From positions 27,210-91,209 of the forward strand of contig JBCBSZ010000012.1 in assembly GCA_039818945.1 (NCBI GenBank): a stretch of DNA of 64,000 bases. Direction: 5' to 3'. The notes beneath the pieces are model-generated. The model was not told the origin of the DNA. It saw only the letters and a program-made list of their open reading frames with translations, and made no database searches. Origin of the DNA: JBCBSZ01 sp039818945 (GTDB taxonomy: Bacteria; Actinomycetota; Acidimicrobiia; Acidimicrobiales; Poriferisodalaceae). The number at the start of each line of letters is the position of its first letter. Positions within the stretch are counted from its first letter, which is position 1. Positions 43,150-51,218 of this stretch are shown piece after piece. The position numbers and the translations under genes were made by a program.

Positions 43150-44534
43150 TGGAGCGAGTCGACACGATCATCCGGGCCTGGTTCGTCGTCACCATGAACC
43201 CGTCGCGCGACCTGATCCGCGACGGTGCGGTGGCGGTGCGCGACGGCGCCATCGTCGACGTCGGCAAGGCGTCCGACATCGAGGCCCGCTACGAGGCCGA
43301 CCAGACCCTCGGCGGCGACCGCTTCGTGCTCACGCCGGGGCTGGTCAACACCCACATCCACATCACCGGCGAGCCACTCACCCGGGGATACGTCCCCGAC
43401 GACACCCCGTTCGTCGAGAACGTCTTCGAGTGGCTCTGCGCGCTCTACGCCGTCTACACGGCAGAGGAGGAGCGGCTATCGGGCCAGCTCGCCGCAGCGG
43501 AGATGTTGCGGTCCGGCACGACGACGTTCCTCGAGGCGGGCACGATCCGCTTCCTCGACGAGGTGGTCGACGGTCTCGGTGAGATCGGCATCCGGGGTCG
43601 GGTCGGTCGGTGGATCTGGGATCTCCCGCCCGAACCCGACGTCTACCAGCAGCCGACCGACGAAGCGATCGGTCATCTCCAGCGGCAGCTGACCGAGTTC
43701 CCCGAGGCCGACGACGCGCTCGTGTCGGCCTGGTCGATCCTGGTCGGCCACACGACGGCATCCGACCCGCTCTGGCGGGCGGCGCGGGAGCTGGCCGACG
43801 AGCACGGCGTCGGGATGAGCTTCCACATGTCGCCGGCCGAGCTCGATCCCGACGGCTTCATCGCCGAGTTCGGTCAGCGGCCGATGGTCCATCTCGCCGA
43901 GCTCGGCGTGCTGCGCGACGACGTGGCGATGACGCACTGCGTGCGGGTCGACGACACCGAGCTCGCGGTCATGGCCGAAGCCGGCGTCAACGTGGCCCAC
44001 TGCCCGACGACGGCGCTCAAGGTGGCCTACGGCGTGACGCAGGTCGGCAAGATGCCGGAGATGGTGCAGCAGGGGGTGAACGTCTCGATCGGGACCGACG
44101 GCAACAACGCCTCGAACTACTCCGACCTCATGCGGGCGACCTATCTCGTCGCCGGGCTGTTCAAGGACGGGCGGACCGATCCGCAGATGTTCCCGGCCGA
44201 GAAGGCGTTCGAGATGGCGACGCTGGGCGGGGCGGCGACGATGGGCCTCCAGGACCGCATCGGGTCGCTGGAGATCGGCAAGCGGGCCGACCTCGTGCTC
44301 CACGACACCGACCGGCCCGAGTGGCGCCCGCTGCTCAACGTGATGAACCAGCTCGTGTGGTCCGCCGACGGCCGCGGCGTCGACACCGTGCTCGTCGACG
44401 GGAAGGTGGTCGTCGAGGGTGGTCACGTGACGACCATCGACGAGGAGCGGCTGTGGGCGGAGGCGCAGGCGGCCGGCGAGGCCATCACGCTGCGCTCCGG
44501 GCTGCCCGACAAGTCGAAGTACCCGGTGCTGTGA
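43149..44534 (+). CDS. Amidohydrolase family protein (TRZ/ATZ-like) 2
   Basis: A 461-residue paralogue of the 38618 gene product. Metal ligands: HIH (His69, His71), His in FHMSP (about 226), His in THCVRV (about 262) and Asp in IGTDGNNASN (about 316), the canonical GTDG form. The C-terminal EIGKRADLVLHDTDRPEWRPLLN returns to the beta domain. Again HMSP replaces the HxxE block of typical deaminases. A ring-amide or amidine hydrolase acting before or after its paralogue is the simplest reading. ATG 43149 overlaps the methyltransferase stop by one base; its stop overlaps the LLM gene (GTGA). Confidence 0.94.
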   Translation: MERVDTIIRAWFVVTMNPSRDLIRDGAVAVRDGAIVDVGKASDIEARYEADQTLGGDRFVLTPGLVNTHIHITGEPLTRGYVPDDTPFVENVFEWLCALYAVYTAEEERLSGQLAAAEMLRSGTTTFLEAGTIRFLDEVVDGLGEIGIRGRVGRWIWDLPPEPDVYQQPTDEAIGHLQRQLTEFPEADDALVSAWSILVGHTTASDPLWRAARELADEHGVGMSFHMSPAELDPDGFIAEFGQRPMVHLAELGVLRDDVAMTHCVRVDDTELAVMAEAGVNVAHCPTTALKVAYGVTQVGKMPEMVQQGVNVSIGTDGNNASNYSDLMRATYLVAGLFKDGRTDPQMFPAEKAFEMATLGGAATMGLQDRIGSLEIGKRADLVLHDTDRPEWRPLLNVMNQLVWSADGRGVDTVLVDGKVVVEGGHVTTIDEERLWAEAQAAGEAITLRSGLPDKSKYPVL

Positions 44535-45544
44535 CCCTCTTCGAGGCCGAGATCACGCCGGGCATGGCGGCGGCGGAGGTGGTCGATCTCGCCGTCGCCG
44601 CCGAGGAGGCCGGGTTCGACCGGCTCGGCATCTCCGACGTCGTGTACTGGCCCGACCCGTATCTGCTCCAGGTGCTGGCCGCCGAGCGCACCGAGCGGAT
44701 CCTCATCGGCTCGATGGTCACCAACCCCTACACCCGCCACGCCGTCGCCCACGCCTCGGCGCTGGCGACCCTGCACGAGGTGTCCGGCGGGCGGGCCTTC
44801 CTCGGCATCGGGCTGGGTGCGGGACTGGAGCAGCTCGGCTTCGACGACGGGCGGCCGGTGCGCACGCTGCGAACCGCCGTGGAGTCCATCCGGGCGCTGC
44901 TCGCCGGCGAGGAGGTCGACGGCGGCCGCCTCGTCCGTCCGCCGGCGACGCCCATACCCGTGGCGATCGGGACTCGAAGCCGGCAGGTGATGGGCCTGGC
45001 CGGCGAGCTCGCCGACATCGCGCTCGTCGGCGCTCGGCACTTCACGGCCGAGACGGTCGCGACGTACCGATCGTGGCTCGCCGCCGGAGCCGGGCGAGTC
45101 GGCCGCGACCCGGCGACGATCGACATGGCGCCGAGGGTGACGTTGTGCGTCTCCGAGGACGGGGCTGCGGCGCGTTCGAGCATGAAGCGCTACGCCGCCC
45201 ACTACCTCGACATCGTCGGCGGCGGTGGCGGCGGTCCCGAGGTCGACGACGAGCAGCTCGCCGCCATCCGGGGCGCCCTCGGTCGCTCGACCGGCTGGTA
45301 CTTCGACCACGATCGTCACGACGACCCGGAGCTCGAGGCCCTGATCGACGATGATCTGGTGCGGGCGTTCGCCATCGTCGGGACCCCGGACGAGTGCGTC
45401 GCCCAGCTGCAGGGCATCGTCGAGCTGGGGGTGACGAGCGTGAGCTGCAACCTGGGAGCGGTCAGGCGGGACGGCAACACCATGGCGGCCGGGCTGGCCG
45501 AGACGATCGCGGGTGCGGCGTCGATCCTGCCCTCGGTGCGATGA
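44531..45544 (+). CDS. LLM class flavin/F420-dependent oxidoreductase
   Basis: A 337-residue luciferase-like TIM-barrel protein resembling 5,10-methylenetetrahydromethanopterin reductase-type F420 enzymes. Blocks seen are AAEEAGFDRLGISDVVYWPDPYLLQVLAAERTERILIGSMVTNPYTRH (residues 25-73) and GGRAFLGIGLGAG (about 87-99). A Gly-rich loop VGGGGGGPE occurs near 233. The F420-versus-FMN preference cannot be settled by eye. Coupled to both neighbours by four-base overlaps, it probably performs a redox step of the operon-B pathway. Confidence 0.92.
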   Translation: MTLFEAEITPGMAAAEVVDLAVAAEEAGFDRLGISDVVYWPDPYLLQVLAAERTERILIGSMVTNPYTRHAVAHASALATLHEVSGGRAFLGIGLGAGLEQLGFDDGRPVRTLRTAVESIRALLAGEEVDGGRLVRPPATPIPVAIGTRSRQVMGLAGELADIALVGARHFTAETVATYRSWLAAGAGRVGRDPATIDMAPRVTLCVSEDGAAARSSMKRYAAHYLDIVGGGGGGPEVDDEQLAAIRGALGRSTGWYFDHDRHDDPELEALIDDDLVRAFAIVGTPDECVAQLQGIVELGVTSVSCNLGAVRRDGNTMAAGLAETIAGAASILPSVR

Positions 45545-46458
45545 GGAACGTCGACGTCGCCGTCGTCGGCAGCCTGAACCTCGACCTGGTCGTCGCGGTC
45601 GAGCGGGTACCACGCGCCGGGGAGACGGTGCTCGGCGGCGACCTCGCCCGCTACCCGGGCGGCAAGGGCGCCAACCAGGCGGTGGCTTCGGGACGGCTCG
45701 GGGCGAGCACGGCGATGTGCGGACGGGTCGGCGACGACGAGGCCGGTCAGATCCTGCTCGGCTCGCTGCGGAGCGCAGGCGTCGACGTCGGTGGGGTCAC
45801 GATCACCGCCGGCGTGCCGACCGGCACGGCCCTCATCGCGGTCGAGGAGACCGGTGACAACGCCATCGTCGTGAGCCCCGGCGCCAACGCCCGTCTCACC
45901 CCCGCCGACGTGGAGGCGTGCGCGCCGGTGCGCAACGCGCCGGTCGTCCTCCTGCAGCTGGAGGTGCCGCTCGAGACCGTGCAGGCCGCCGCGAGGATCG
46001 CCTCCGGGACGGTCGTGCTCAACCCGGCGCCGGCGCGGCCGCTGCCGACCTCGTTGCTCGACGACGTCGACGTGCTGGTACCGAACGAGCACGAGCTCGC
46101 CCTCCTGGCCGATGTCGAGCTGGCCGCCGACGCGGGCATGGACGACATCGCCGCCGCAGCTCGTCGATTGCTCGTCGATCTGGTGGTGGTGACGCTCGGG
46201 TCCCGCGGGGCGCTCGTGGTCGGCAGCGACTGGGCGCAGCACGTCTCGGCGCCGAGGATCGAGCCGGTCGACACCACCGCCGCCGGCGACTCGTTCTGCG
46301 GAGCCCTGGCCGACGGGCTGGCGACCGGCGAGCCGATCGTCGATGCCGCCGCCTGGGCCGTGCGGGTCGGCGCCGCCACGACGCTGGCGCCAGGCGCGCA
46401 GCCGTCGCTGCCGACGAACGACGAGGTCGAGCAACGACTCGGCCGGGTCGGCGGCTGA
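45541..46458 (+). CDS. rbsK: Ribokinase (PfkB family)
   Basis: A 305-residue sugar kinase. PfkB signature 1 is GGKGANQAVASGRLGA (about residues 40-55), and signature 2 with the catalytic Asp is DTTAAGDSFCGALADG (about 244-259). The GSLNLDLVV N-terminus and the length fit ribokinase, which phosphorylates ribose at O5 with ATP. Beside a nucleoside-type importer and two deaminase-like amidohydrolases, it suggests that a ribose-like sugar is released from the substrate. ATGA overlap with the LLM gene. Confidence 0.93.
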   Translation: MRNVDVAVVGSLNLDLVVAVERVPRAGETVLGGDLARYPGGKGANQAVASGRLGASTAMCGRVGDDEAGQILLGSLRSAGVDVGGVTITAGVPTGTALIAVEETGDNAIVVSPGANARLTPADVEACAPVRNAPVVLLQLEVPLETVQAAARIASGTVVLNPAPARPLPTSLLDDVDVLVPNEHELALLADVELAADAGMDDIAAAARRLLVDLVVVTLGSRGALVVGSDWAQHVSAPRIEPVDTTAAGDSFCGALADGLATGEPIVDAAAWAVRVGAATTLAPGAQPSLPTNDEVEQRLGRVGG

Positions 46459-46490
46459 CCGGATCCTGCCGACGTGCCACGCTCTGCGAC

Positions 46491-47591
46491 GTGACCGATC
46501 TGCGCCAGACACCGCTGCACGACCTCCACGTGTCCCTGGGGGCGAAGATGACCGGCTTCGCCGGCTGGGACATGCCGGTCTCGTTCGCCGGCACCATCGA
46601 CGAGCACCTCCACACCCGGAGCTCGGCCTCGCTGTTCGACGTGTCGCACATGGCGATCGTCGACCTCCCGTCGGAGTCCGCCGAAGCGTTGGAGCGGCTC
46701 GTGCCCTCCAACATCGTCGGCCTCGGGGTGGGCCGGTGCCGGTACACGGCGCTCACGACGGAGTCCGGCGGGATCCTCGACGACTGCATCGTGACGAACC
46801 ACGGCGACCACCTGGGGTTGGTCGTCAACGCATCCCGGCGAGATGTGGTCCTGCCGCACCTGGGAGCGCACCTCGGCGACGGAGCCGTCACCGAGCGGAC
46901 CGATCTCGCCCTGATCGCCCTGCAGGGCCCGCACGCCGTCGCCGTGCTCGCCGAGCTCGGCGCCGAGGTCGACGACCTCTACTCGATGGAGGCGACGGCG
47001 ACGGCGGTCGCCGGCGTGCCGGTGTGGCTCAGCCGCAGCGGCTACACCGGCGAGGACGGCGGGGAGCTCCGGGTGCCCGCCGGCCGTGTGGTCGAACTCG
47101 CCGAGCGGCTCCTGGCCGACGACCGGGTCGCCCCGGCGGGGCTCGGAGCCCGCGACACGCTCCGGCTCGAGGCAGGGCTGTGCCTCTACGGCAACGACCT
47201 GGACGAGCGCACCTCGCCCGTCGAGGCCGGCTTGGCGTGGGCGATCCAGAAGCGCCGTCGCGAGGAGGGTGGGTTCCTCGGCGAACAGCGCATCCGCGCC
47301 GAGCTGCGGGACGGCCCGTCACGCCTGCGGGTCGGCCTCCGACCCGAGGGTCGTCGACCGGCCCGACCGCCCGCCGAGCTGCGCAACGAGTCGGTCGGCC
47401 CGGTCGGGACGATCACCAGCGGCAGCTACGGGCCGACGGTCGAGGCACCGATCTCCATGGGCTACATCGCCGAGTCGCTGGCCGAGCCGGGGAACATGGT
47501 GATCGCGGACGTCCGCGGCAAGGAGATCGTCTGCGAGGTCGTCGGCCTGCCCTTCGTCCCCAGCCGTGCCCAGCGCCGCCCGAGAGGATGA
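46491..47591 (+). CDS. gcvT: Glycine cleavage T-protein-like aminomethyltransferase (orphan)
   Basis: A 366-residue folate-binding GcvT-family protein. KMTGFAGWDMPVSF (about residues 18-31), SLFDVSHMAIVDL and GYTGEDGGELRV are characteristic, and the C-terminal barrel ends in RGKEIVCEVVGLPFVP. The T-protein transfers a one-carbon unit from an aminomethyl donor to tetrahydrofolate. gcvH and gcvP are not adjacent, so it may be the housekeeping T-protein placed here or a dedicated demethylase (as DmdA and sarcosine-type enzymes are). It lies 32 bases after the ribokinase and ends at a strong hairpin. Confidence 0.88.
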   Translation: MTDLRQTPLHDLHVSLGAKMTGFAGWDMPVSFAGTIDEHLHTRSSASLFDVSHMAIVDLPSESAEALERLVPSNIVGLGVGRCRYTALTTESGGILDDCIVTNHGDHLGLVVNASRRDVVLPHLGAHLGDGAVTERTDLALIALQGPHAVAVLAELGAEVDDLYSMEATATAVAGVPVWLSRSGYTGEDGGELRVPAGRVVELAERLLADDRVAPAGLGARDTLRLEAGLCLYGNDLDERTSPVEAGLAWAIQKRRREEGGFLGEQRIRAELRDGPSRLRVGLRPEGRRPARPPAELRNESVGPVGTITSGSYGPTVEAPISMGYIAESLAEPGNMVIADVRGKEIVCEVVGLPFVPSRAQRRPRG

Positions 47592-47607
47592 GGCTCCCGG
47601 GCGGCGC
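47573..47607. terminator. Terminator hairpin closing operon B
   Basis: GCGCCGCCCG (47573-47582) and CGGGCGGCGC (47598-47607) form a perfect ten-base stem with a 15-base loop that contains the gcvT stop codon. It lies between convergent genes and could stop transcription from both sides. Confidence 0.65.
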
Positions 47608-47618
47608 CGAGCCGACCG

Positions 47619-48113
47619 TCACTCGACGAGGCGCTTCCAGAAGGTGACCTTGTCATCACCGGGTCCGTAGAAGTCGCGGATGCGGGCCTCCTCGGCGAAT
47701 CCGCGGCGGTCGTAGAAGCTCCTCGCACGCTCGTAGTCGTCGAGACTCGAGGTGTCGACGATGAGCGTCCGAGCGGTGTCGCTCCCGAGGCGGCGCAGCT
47801 CGGCCTCGACGTGCTCGATGAGGGTCGTGCCGGCTCCCGAGCCGTGCCGGTCTGGTGCGGTGGCGATGAAGTAGAGGTTCCACATGCGGTCGGCGAACGG
47901 CTCGGGTGCGTAGTACGCAGCGCCGGCCGCCGTTCCCGACGCGTCGGTGGCGACGAGCCACCGGTGGTCGGCGAGGCTGCCGTCGAAGAAGCCGGCGAGC
48001 ATCTCGTCGAAGTCACCCAGCTCGTCGGGTTCGAACATGTGGTTGTCCAGCGCCAGGCGCTTGATCTGGTCGGCGTCCGCCGGTGTGGCGGCGCGCACGT
48101 TGAGGTTGCTCAA
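47619..48113 (-). CDS. GNAT family N-acetyltransferase
   Basis: A 164-residue acetyl-CoA-dependent acetyltransferase. The fold starts with NVRAATPADADQIKRLALDN; the acetyl-CoA loop is ATAPDRHGSGAGTTLIEHVEAELRRLG (about residues 83-109, R/QxxGxG/A as RHGSGA), and YERARSFYDRRGFAEEARIRDFY closes it. The acceptor is unknown: it could be a small molecule or a protein. It has its own promoter region and stands outside operon B on the opposite strand. Confidence 0.92.
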   Translation of the reverse strand: MSNLNVRAATPADADQIKRLALDNHMFEPDELGDFDEMLAGFFDGSLADHRWLVATDASGTAAGAAYYAPEPFADRMWNLYFIATAPDRHGSGAGTTLIEHVEAELRRLGSDTARTLIVDTSSLDDYERARSFYDRRGFAEEARIRDFYGPGDDKVTFWKRLVE

Positions 48114-48160
48114 CGGAGAGGTCCTTTCGTGGAGTCGGTGAACTGAACGGTTCCTGTCGG

Positions 48161-48176
48161 GAGTCGGGCGCGACTC
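48161..48176. repeat. Perfect dyad in the GNAT/SDR divergent region
   Basis: GAGTCG (48161-48166) and CGACTC (48171-48176) around GGCG form a small perfect stem or operator in the 229-base gap between the divergent GNAT and SDR genes. Apart from this dyad and the SDR -10 box at 48331 I see nothing else in the gap; short ORFs there do not look coding. Confidence 0.35.
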
Positions 48177-48330
48177 GACCCGAGGTGGCCCGTGCGGTCC
48201 CTGTTCGGGGAGGCACGGCGGTTCAGGCGGTGTGGCTCGACTTCACGAAGCTCCTTCGGACGGATCGGACCGTAGCCGTCTCCGCTCCGACGGCGCCGCC
48301 CGATATCCGGGCCGGCCACAGCACGAGCAC

Positions 48331-48342
48331 TAGGTTCGGTCC
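48331..48342 (+). promoter_or_regulatory. Leaderless promoter of the atypical SDR gene
   Basis: TAGGTT (48331-48336) followed by six bases and then ATG 48343. This spacing places the transcription start on or next to the start codon; there is no ribosome-binding site. The same layout occurs at 12598, 49137, 58413 (minus strand) and 60700. Confidence 0.5.
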
Positions 48343-49083
48343 ATGAGCCGTCGTGTCGCCCTCGTCTGTGAAGCCAGCAACTACGTCGGACCCGATCTGG
48401 CCCGGACGCTCGCCCGGCGCGACCACGACCTCGTGCTCGGCAACCCCGCCGACGGGCTCGTGGACGAGCTGGAGGCGATCGGCGCCCAGGTCGCGACCGT
48501 CAGCGGCCTCGAGGACTTCGCCGATCCGACCGCGGCGCCGTCGCTGGTCGAGGCGGCGATGGAGCGCTTCGGCCGGATCGACAGCGCGGTCGTCTACTCC
48601 GGCCGCATCGTCGTCGGGCCCTTCATGCAGGCGACCGTCGACGACCTCCACGCCGTCGTCGCCGGCAACCTCGAGGCGCCGATGCGGTTCCTGCAGGCCG
48701 TTCTCCCACCGATGATCGACGCCGGCAACGGGCAGGTCCTCGTCATCACCTCCGCCTCCGGGGCGCGGCCGACGCCGGGTGCACCCTTGTACTCGGCGAC
48801 CCGCGCCGGAGCGAACATGCTCGTGCGCAACGTGGCCGACGAGATCGCGTCGAGCGGCGTCCAGGTCAACGCCGTCGGCACGAACTTCATGGACTTCCCC
48901 GCGTTCCGCAAGGCCAGCCGCATCGAGGGCGATCCGGAGCGTCGGGCCCGGATCGAGGCCCAGGTCCCGATGGGTCGCCTCGGCACCATGGAGGAGTTCG
49001 CGGCCTTCTGCGCCGTGTTCCTCGACGGCACCAGCGGCTTCCAGACCGGCGCCTTCGTGCCCTACGCCGGCGGGTGGGCCTGA
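48343..49083 (+). CDS. Short-chain dehydrogenase family protein lacking the catalytic Lys
   Basis: A 246-residue Rossmann-fold SDR. The usual TGxxxGxG cofactor motif is changed to CEASNYVGPDL (residues 9-19), and the catalytic YxxxK reads YSATR (about residue 149 onward), with Arg for Lys. The active-site Ser is present in ITSASGA. The closing TSGFQTGAFVPYAGGW is typical. These changes resemble halohydrin dehalogenase-type SDRs, which use Ser-Tyr-Arg and bind halide in place of a nucleotide; that is a plausible alternative activity. It is transcribed alone from a leaderless promoter. Confidence 0.88.
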   Translation: MSRRVALVCEASNYVGPDLARTLARRDHDLVLGNPADGLVDELEAIGAQVATVSGLEDFADPTAAPSLVEAAMERFGRIDSAVVYSGRIVVGPFMQATVDDLHAVVAGNLEAPMRFLQAVLPPMIDAGNGQVLVITSASGARPTPGAPLYSATRAGANMLVRNVADEIASSGVQVNAVGTNFMDFPAFRKASRIEGDPERRARIEAQVPMGRLGTMEEFAAFCAVFLDGTSGFQTGAFVPYAGGWA

Positions 49084-49136
49084 CGGCCCGGAACGCTGCG
49101 AACGCGGTGACTCCGCCGTCGAGGGGGTCCGAGCCG

Positions 49137-49149
49137 TAGGATTGACGTC
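49137..49149 (+). promoter_or_regulatory. Leaderless promoter of the NfeD-SPFH operon
   Basis: TAGGAT (49137-49142) lies seven bases before GTG 49150, with no ribosome-binding site between. The -10 element alone supports a leaderless start for the three-gene membrane operon. Confidence 0.5.
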
Positions 49150-49659
49150 GTGCTCGACCTGGGGATCGACCTGAACGTGTGGCCGTGGATCTGGCTCACG
49201 CTCGCGGTGATCTTCGCCATCCTCGAGCTGACGCTCATCGCGGGCACGTTCATCCTGGCCCCGTTCGCCATCGCGGCGTTGTTCGCCGCCGTCCTCGGTT
49301 TCTACGACGTGGCCGTCGAGGTGCAGTGGGCCGTCTTCGTCTTCGGCGGGGCTGCGCTGTTCTACGTCTTCTACCGCTGGGCCCGCCGCTTCGTCACCGA
49401 CCGGGATCTCCCCCCTGGCGTCGGCGCCGATCGCCTGGTCGGGATGATGGGCACGGCGACCAGCGAGATCCCCGATCAGCGGGCCCAGGTCACGGGCACG
49501 GTCAAGGTCGAGGGGGAGATCTGGCGGGGGGTCACCGACGGCGACCACCCCGTCGCCGAGGGAACACTCGTCCAGGTCGTCGAGGTTCGCGGCACGCGGG
49601 TGGTCGTGCGCCCCGCGCCAGCTGAGCGACCCGGCGCCGAACAGGAGGTCACCGGATGA
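49150..49659 (+). CDS. NfeD family membrane protein
   Basis: A 169-residue protein with about two or three N-terminal membrane segments (IWLTLAVIFAILELTLIAGTFILAP, residues 14-38, and the following FAIAALFAAVLGFY), then a soluble OB-fold domain (GMMGTATSEIPDQRAQVTGTVKVEGEIWRGVTDGD, about 99-133). NfeD proteins pair with SPFH proteins to organise membrane microdomains. The ELTLIAG...GPFAIA-like region is typical of the short form without the protease domain. Overlaps the SPFH gene by four bases (ATGA). Confidence 0.93.
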   Translation: MLDLGIDLNVWPWIWLTLAVIFAILELTLIAGTFILAPFAIAALFAAVLGFYDVAVEVQWAVFVFGGAALFYVFYRWARRFVTDRDLPPGVGADRLVGMMGTATSEIPDQRAQVTGTVKVEGEIWRGVTDGDHPVAEGTLVQVVEVRGTRVVVRPAPAERPGAEQEVTG

Positions 49660-50681
49660 ACCCGGCCGCACTCGTCATCGTCGCCCTGGGCGTCGTCGCC
49701 CTCGGCGTCCTCGCCACGGGCGTCAAGATCGTCAGGCCGTACCAGCGAGGTCTCGTCGAACGGCTGGGTCGCTACAAGACGACCCGCGAGCCGGGCTTCC
49801 ACTTCATCTTCCCGTTCATCGACACGATGCGCCTCGTCGACATGCGGGAGCAGGTGGTCGACGTGCCGCCGCAGGAGGTCATCACCGCCGACAACGTCGT
49901 CGTCTCGGTCGACGCGGTCGTGTACTACGAGGCGACCGACCCGCAGCGCCTCGTCTACAACGTCGCCGACTTCTTCACCGCCATCACCAAGCTGGCCCAG
50001 ACCAACCTCCGGAACCTGATCGGCGACCTCGAGCTCGACAAGGCGCTCACGTCCCGCGACACGATCAACACCCAGCTGCGCGAGGTGCTCGACGACGCCA
50101 CCGACAAGTGGGGCGTCCGGGTCGTCCGCGTCGAGATCCAGCGCATCGATCCACCGGCGGAGGTCGTCTCGGCGATGCACGCCCAGATGCGGGCCGAGCG
50201 TGACCGTCGTGCGACCGTCACCGAGGCCAACGGCTTCCGCGAGGCGGCCATCGCCCGAGCCGAGGGTGAGAAGCAAGCGGCCGTGCTCGCCGCCGAGGGT
50301 CGCAAGTCGGCCGCGGTGCTCGACGCCCAGGGCGACGCCGAGGCGATCACCCTGCGGGCCGAGGCCGAGAAGACCCGGCTGTCGCTGATCGGTCAGGGAG
50401 AGGGCATCGGGGCCAAGGAGCGCCTCGAGGGCATCAAGCAGGCCGAACCGGACGGCGCGACCGTCGCGGTCGAGTACCTGGCGGCGCTGGAGCGACTCGC
50501 CGACGGGCGCGCCACCAAGCTCGTCGTCCCCGCCGACTACGGGGGCCTGCTCGGCACTCTGGCCGCGATGGGCGAGACGTTCGGTCTGGCCGGCGGACCC
50601 GACGCCGACGACTCGCCCCGAGCCCACCGCCAGATGCCCGATCCCGCCCAGCGGGTCGACCTGCCGCCACCCACGGAGTAG
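49656..50681 (+). CDS. SPFH domain (stomatin/prohibitin-like, QmcA-type) protein
   Basis: A 341-residue membrane-anchored scaffold. One N-terminal membrane segment (residues 4-23), an SPFH domain (VRPYQRGLVERLGRYKTTREPGFHFIFPFIDTMRLVDMREQ, about 26-66, to about 180), then a helical coiled region rich in Ala/Glu (REAAIARAEGEKQAAVLAAEGRKSAAVLDAQG). It should form large cage- or raft-like membrane assemblies with NfeD and modulate membrane proteases. The disordered C-terminus is Pro/Asp-rich. Downstream DUF2510 gene after three bases. Confidence 0.95.
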   Translation: MNPAALVIVALGVVALGVLATGVKIVRPYQRGLVERLGRYKTTREPGFHFIFPFIDTMRLVDMREQVVDVPPQEVITADNVVVSVDAVVYYEATDPQRLVYNVADFFTAITKLAQTNLRNLIGDLELDKALTSRDTINTQLREVLDDATDKWGVRVVRVEIQRIDPPAEVVSAMHAQMRAERDRRATVTEANGFREAAIARAEGEKQAAVLAAEGRKSAAVLDAQGDAEAITLRAEAEKTRLSLIGQGEGIGAKERLEGIKQAEPDGATVAVEYLAALERLADGRATKLVVPADYGGLLGTLAAMGETFGLAGGPDADDSPRAHRQMPDPAQRVDLPPPTE

Positions 50682-50684
50682 GCC

Positions 50685-51218
50685 GTGGCCACCGACCTCA
50701 CCCCCGAGGGCTGGTACCCGGATCCGTCCGGGGGCACGCGCCTGCGCTGGTGGGACGGCGAGGACTGGTCCGACCACTACCGAACCCGCCCGCTCGAGAC
50801 CTTCGGTCTGAGCGCACCGGACGTCGCGGCTCCCGCCCGGGCCGCTCAGGCTGCGGCGGGTGGGCTCGGCCCCCGCGAGGTCGACCGCATCGTCGGTGCC
50901 GTGCAGGACACGACCCGCACCGAGATGAACCGCGCCGTCGGAGAGCTGCAGCAGGCGGCGCGCGGTGAGGTCGACCGGGTCGTCGGCGAGGTCCGCCGAC
51001 AGGTGGGCAACGTCACCCCGTTGATCACCGACACCGTCGGTCAGGTCACCCGCTACATCCGCTGGGCCGCGATCATCGGCTTCCTGCTCGTCGTGGCCTA
51101 CTTCGTGTTCCAGGTCGTCGCCGGCATCGGGATCGCCGAGCTGGTCACCGACGTCGCCGACCGGATCATCGACGCCGTGAACGACGACGACTCCCTCGGG
51201 GTACCGCTCACTCGTTGA
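50685..51218 (+). CDS. DUF2510 domain membrane protein
   Basis: A 177-residue protein. The N-terminal DUF2510 module (GWYPDPSGGTRLRWWDGEDWSDHYRTRP, residues 9-36) is a small Trp-rich domain common in actinobacterial membrane proteins. An amphipathic Arg/Glu helical stretch (REVDRIVGAVQDTTRTEMNRAVGELQQAARGEVDRVVGEV) follows, then one membrane segment near 125-150 and a short acidic tail. It is the third gene of the NfeD-SPFH operon and may be a client or partner in that microdomain. It overlaps the convergent DUF4062-like gene by 11 bases. Confidence 0.88.
   Translation: MATDLTPEGWYPDPSGGTRLRWWDGEDWSDHYRTRPLETFGLSAPDVAAPARAAQAAAGGLGPREVDRIVGAVQDTTRTEMNRAVGELQQAARGEVDRVVGEVRRQVGNVTPLITDTVGQVTRYIRWAAIIGFLLVVAYFVFQVVAGIGIAELVTDVADRIIDAVNDDDSLGVPLTR

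Noticed and set aside
48114..48342. Searched for a small RNA or tRNA in the largest gene-free gap
   Set aside because: No cloverleaf, tRNA arm sequence or strong independent promoter-terminator pair was seen; only a short dyad and the SDR -10 box.
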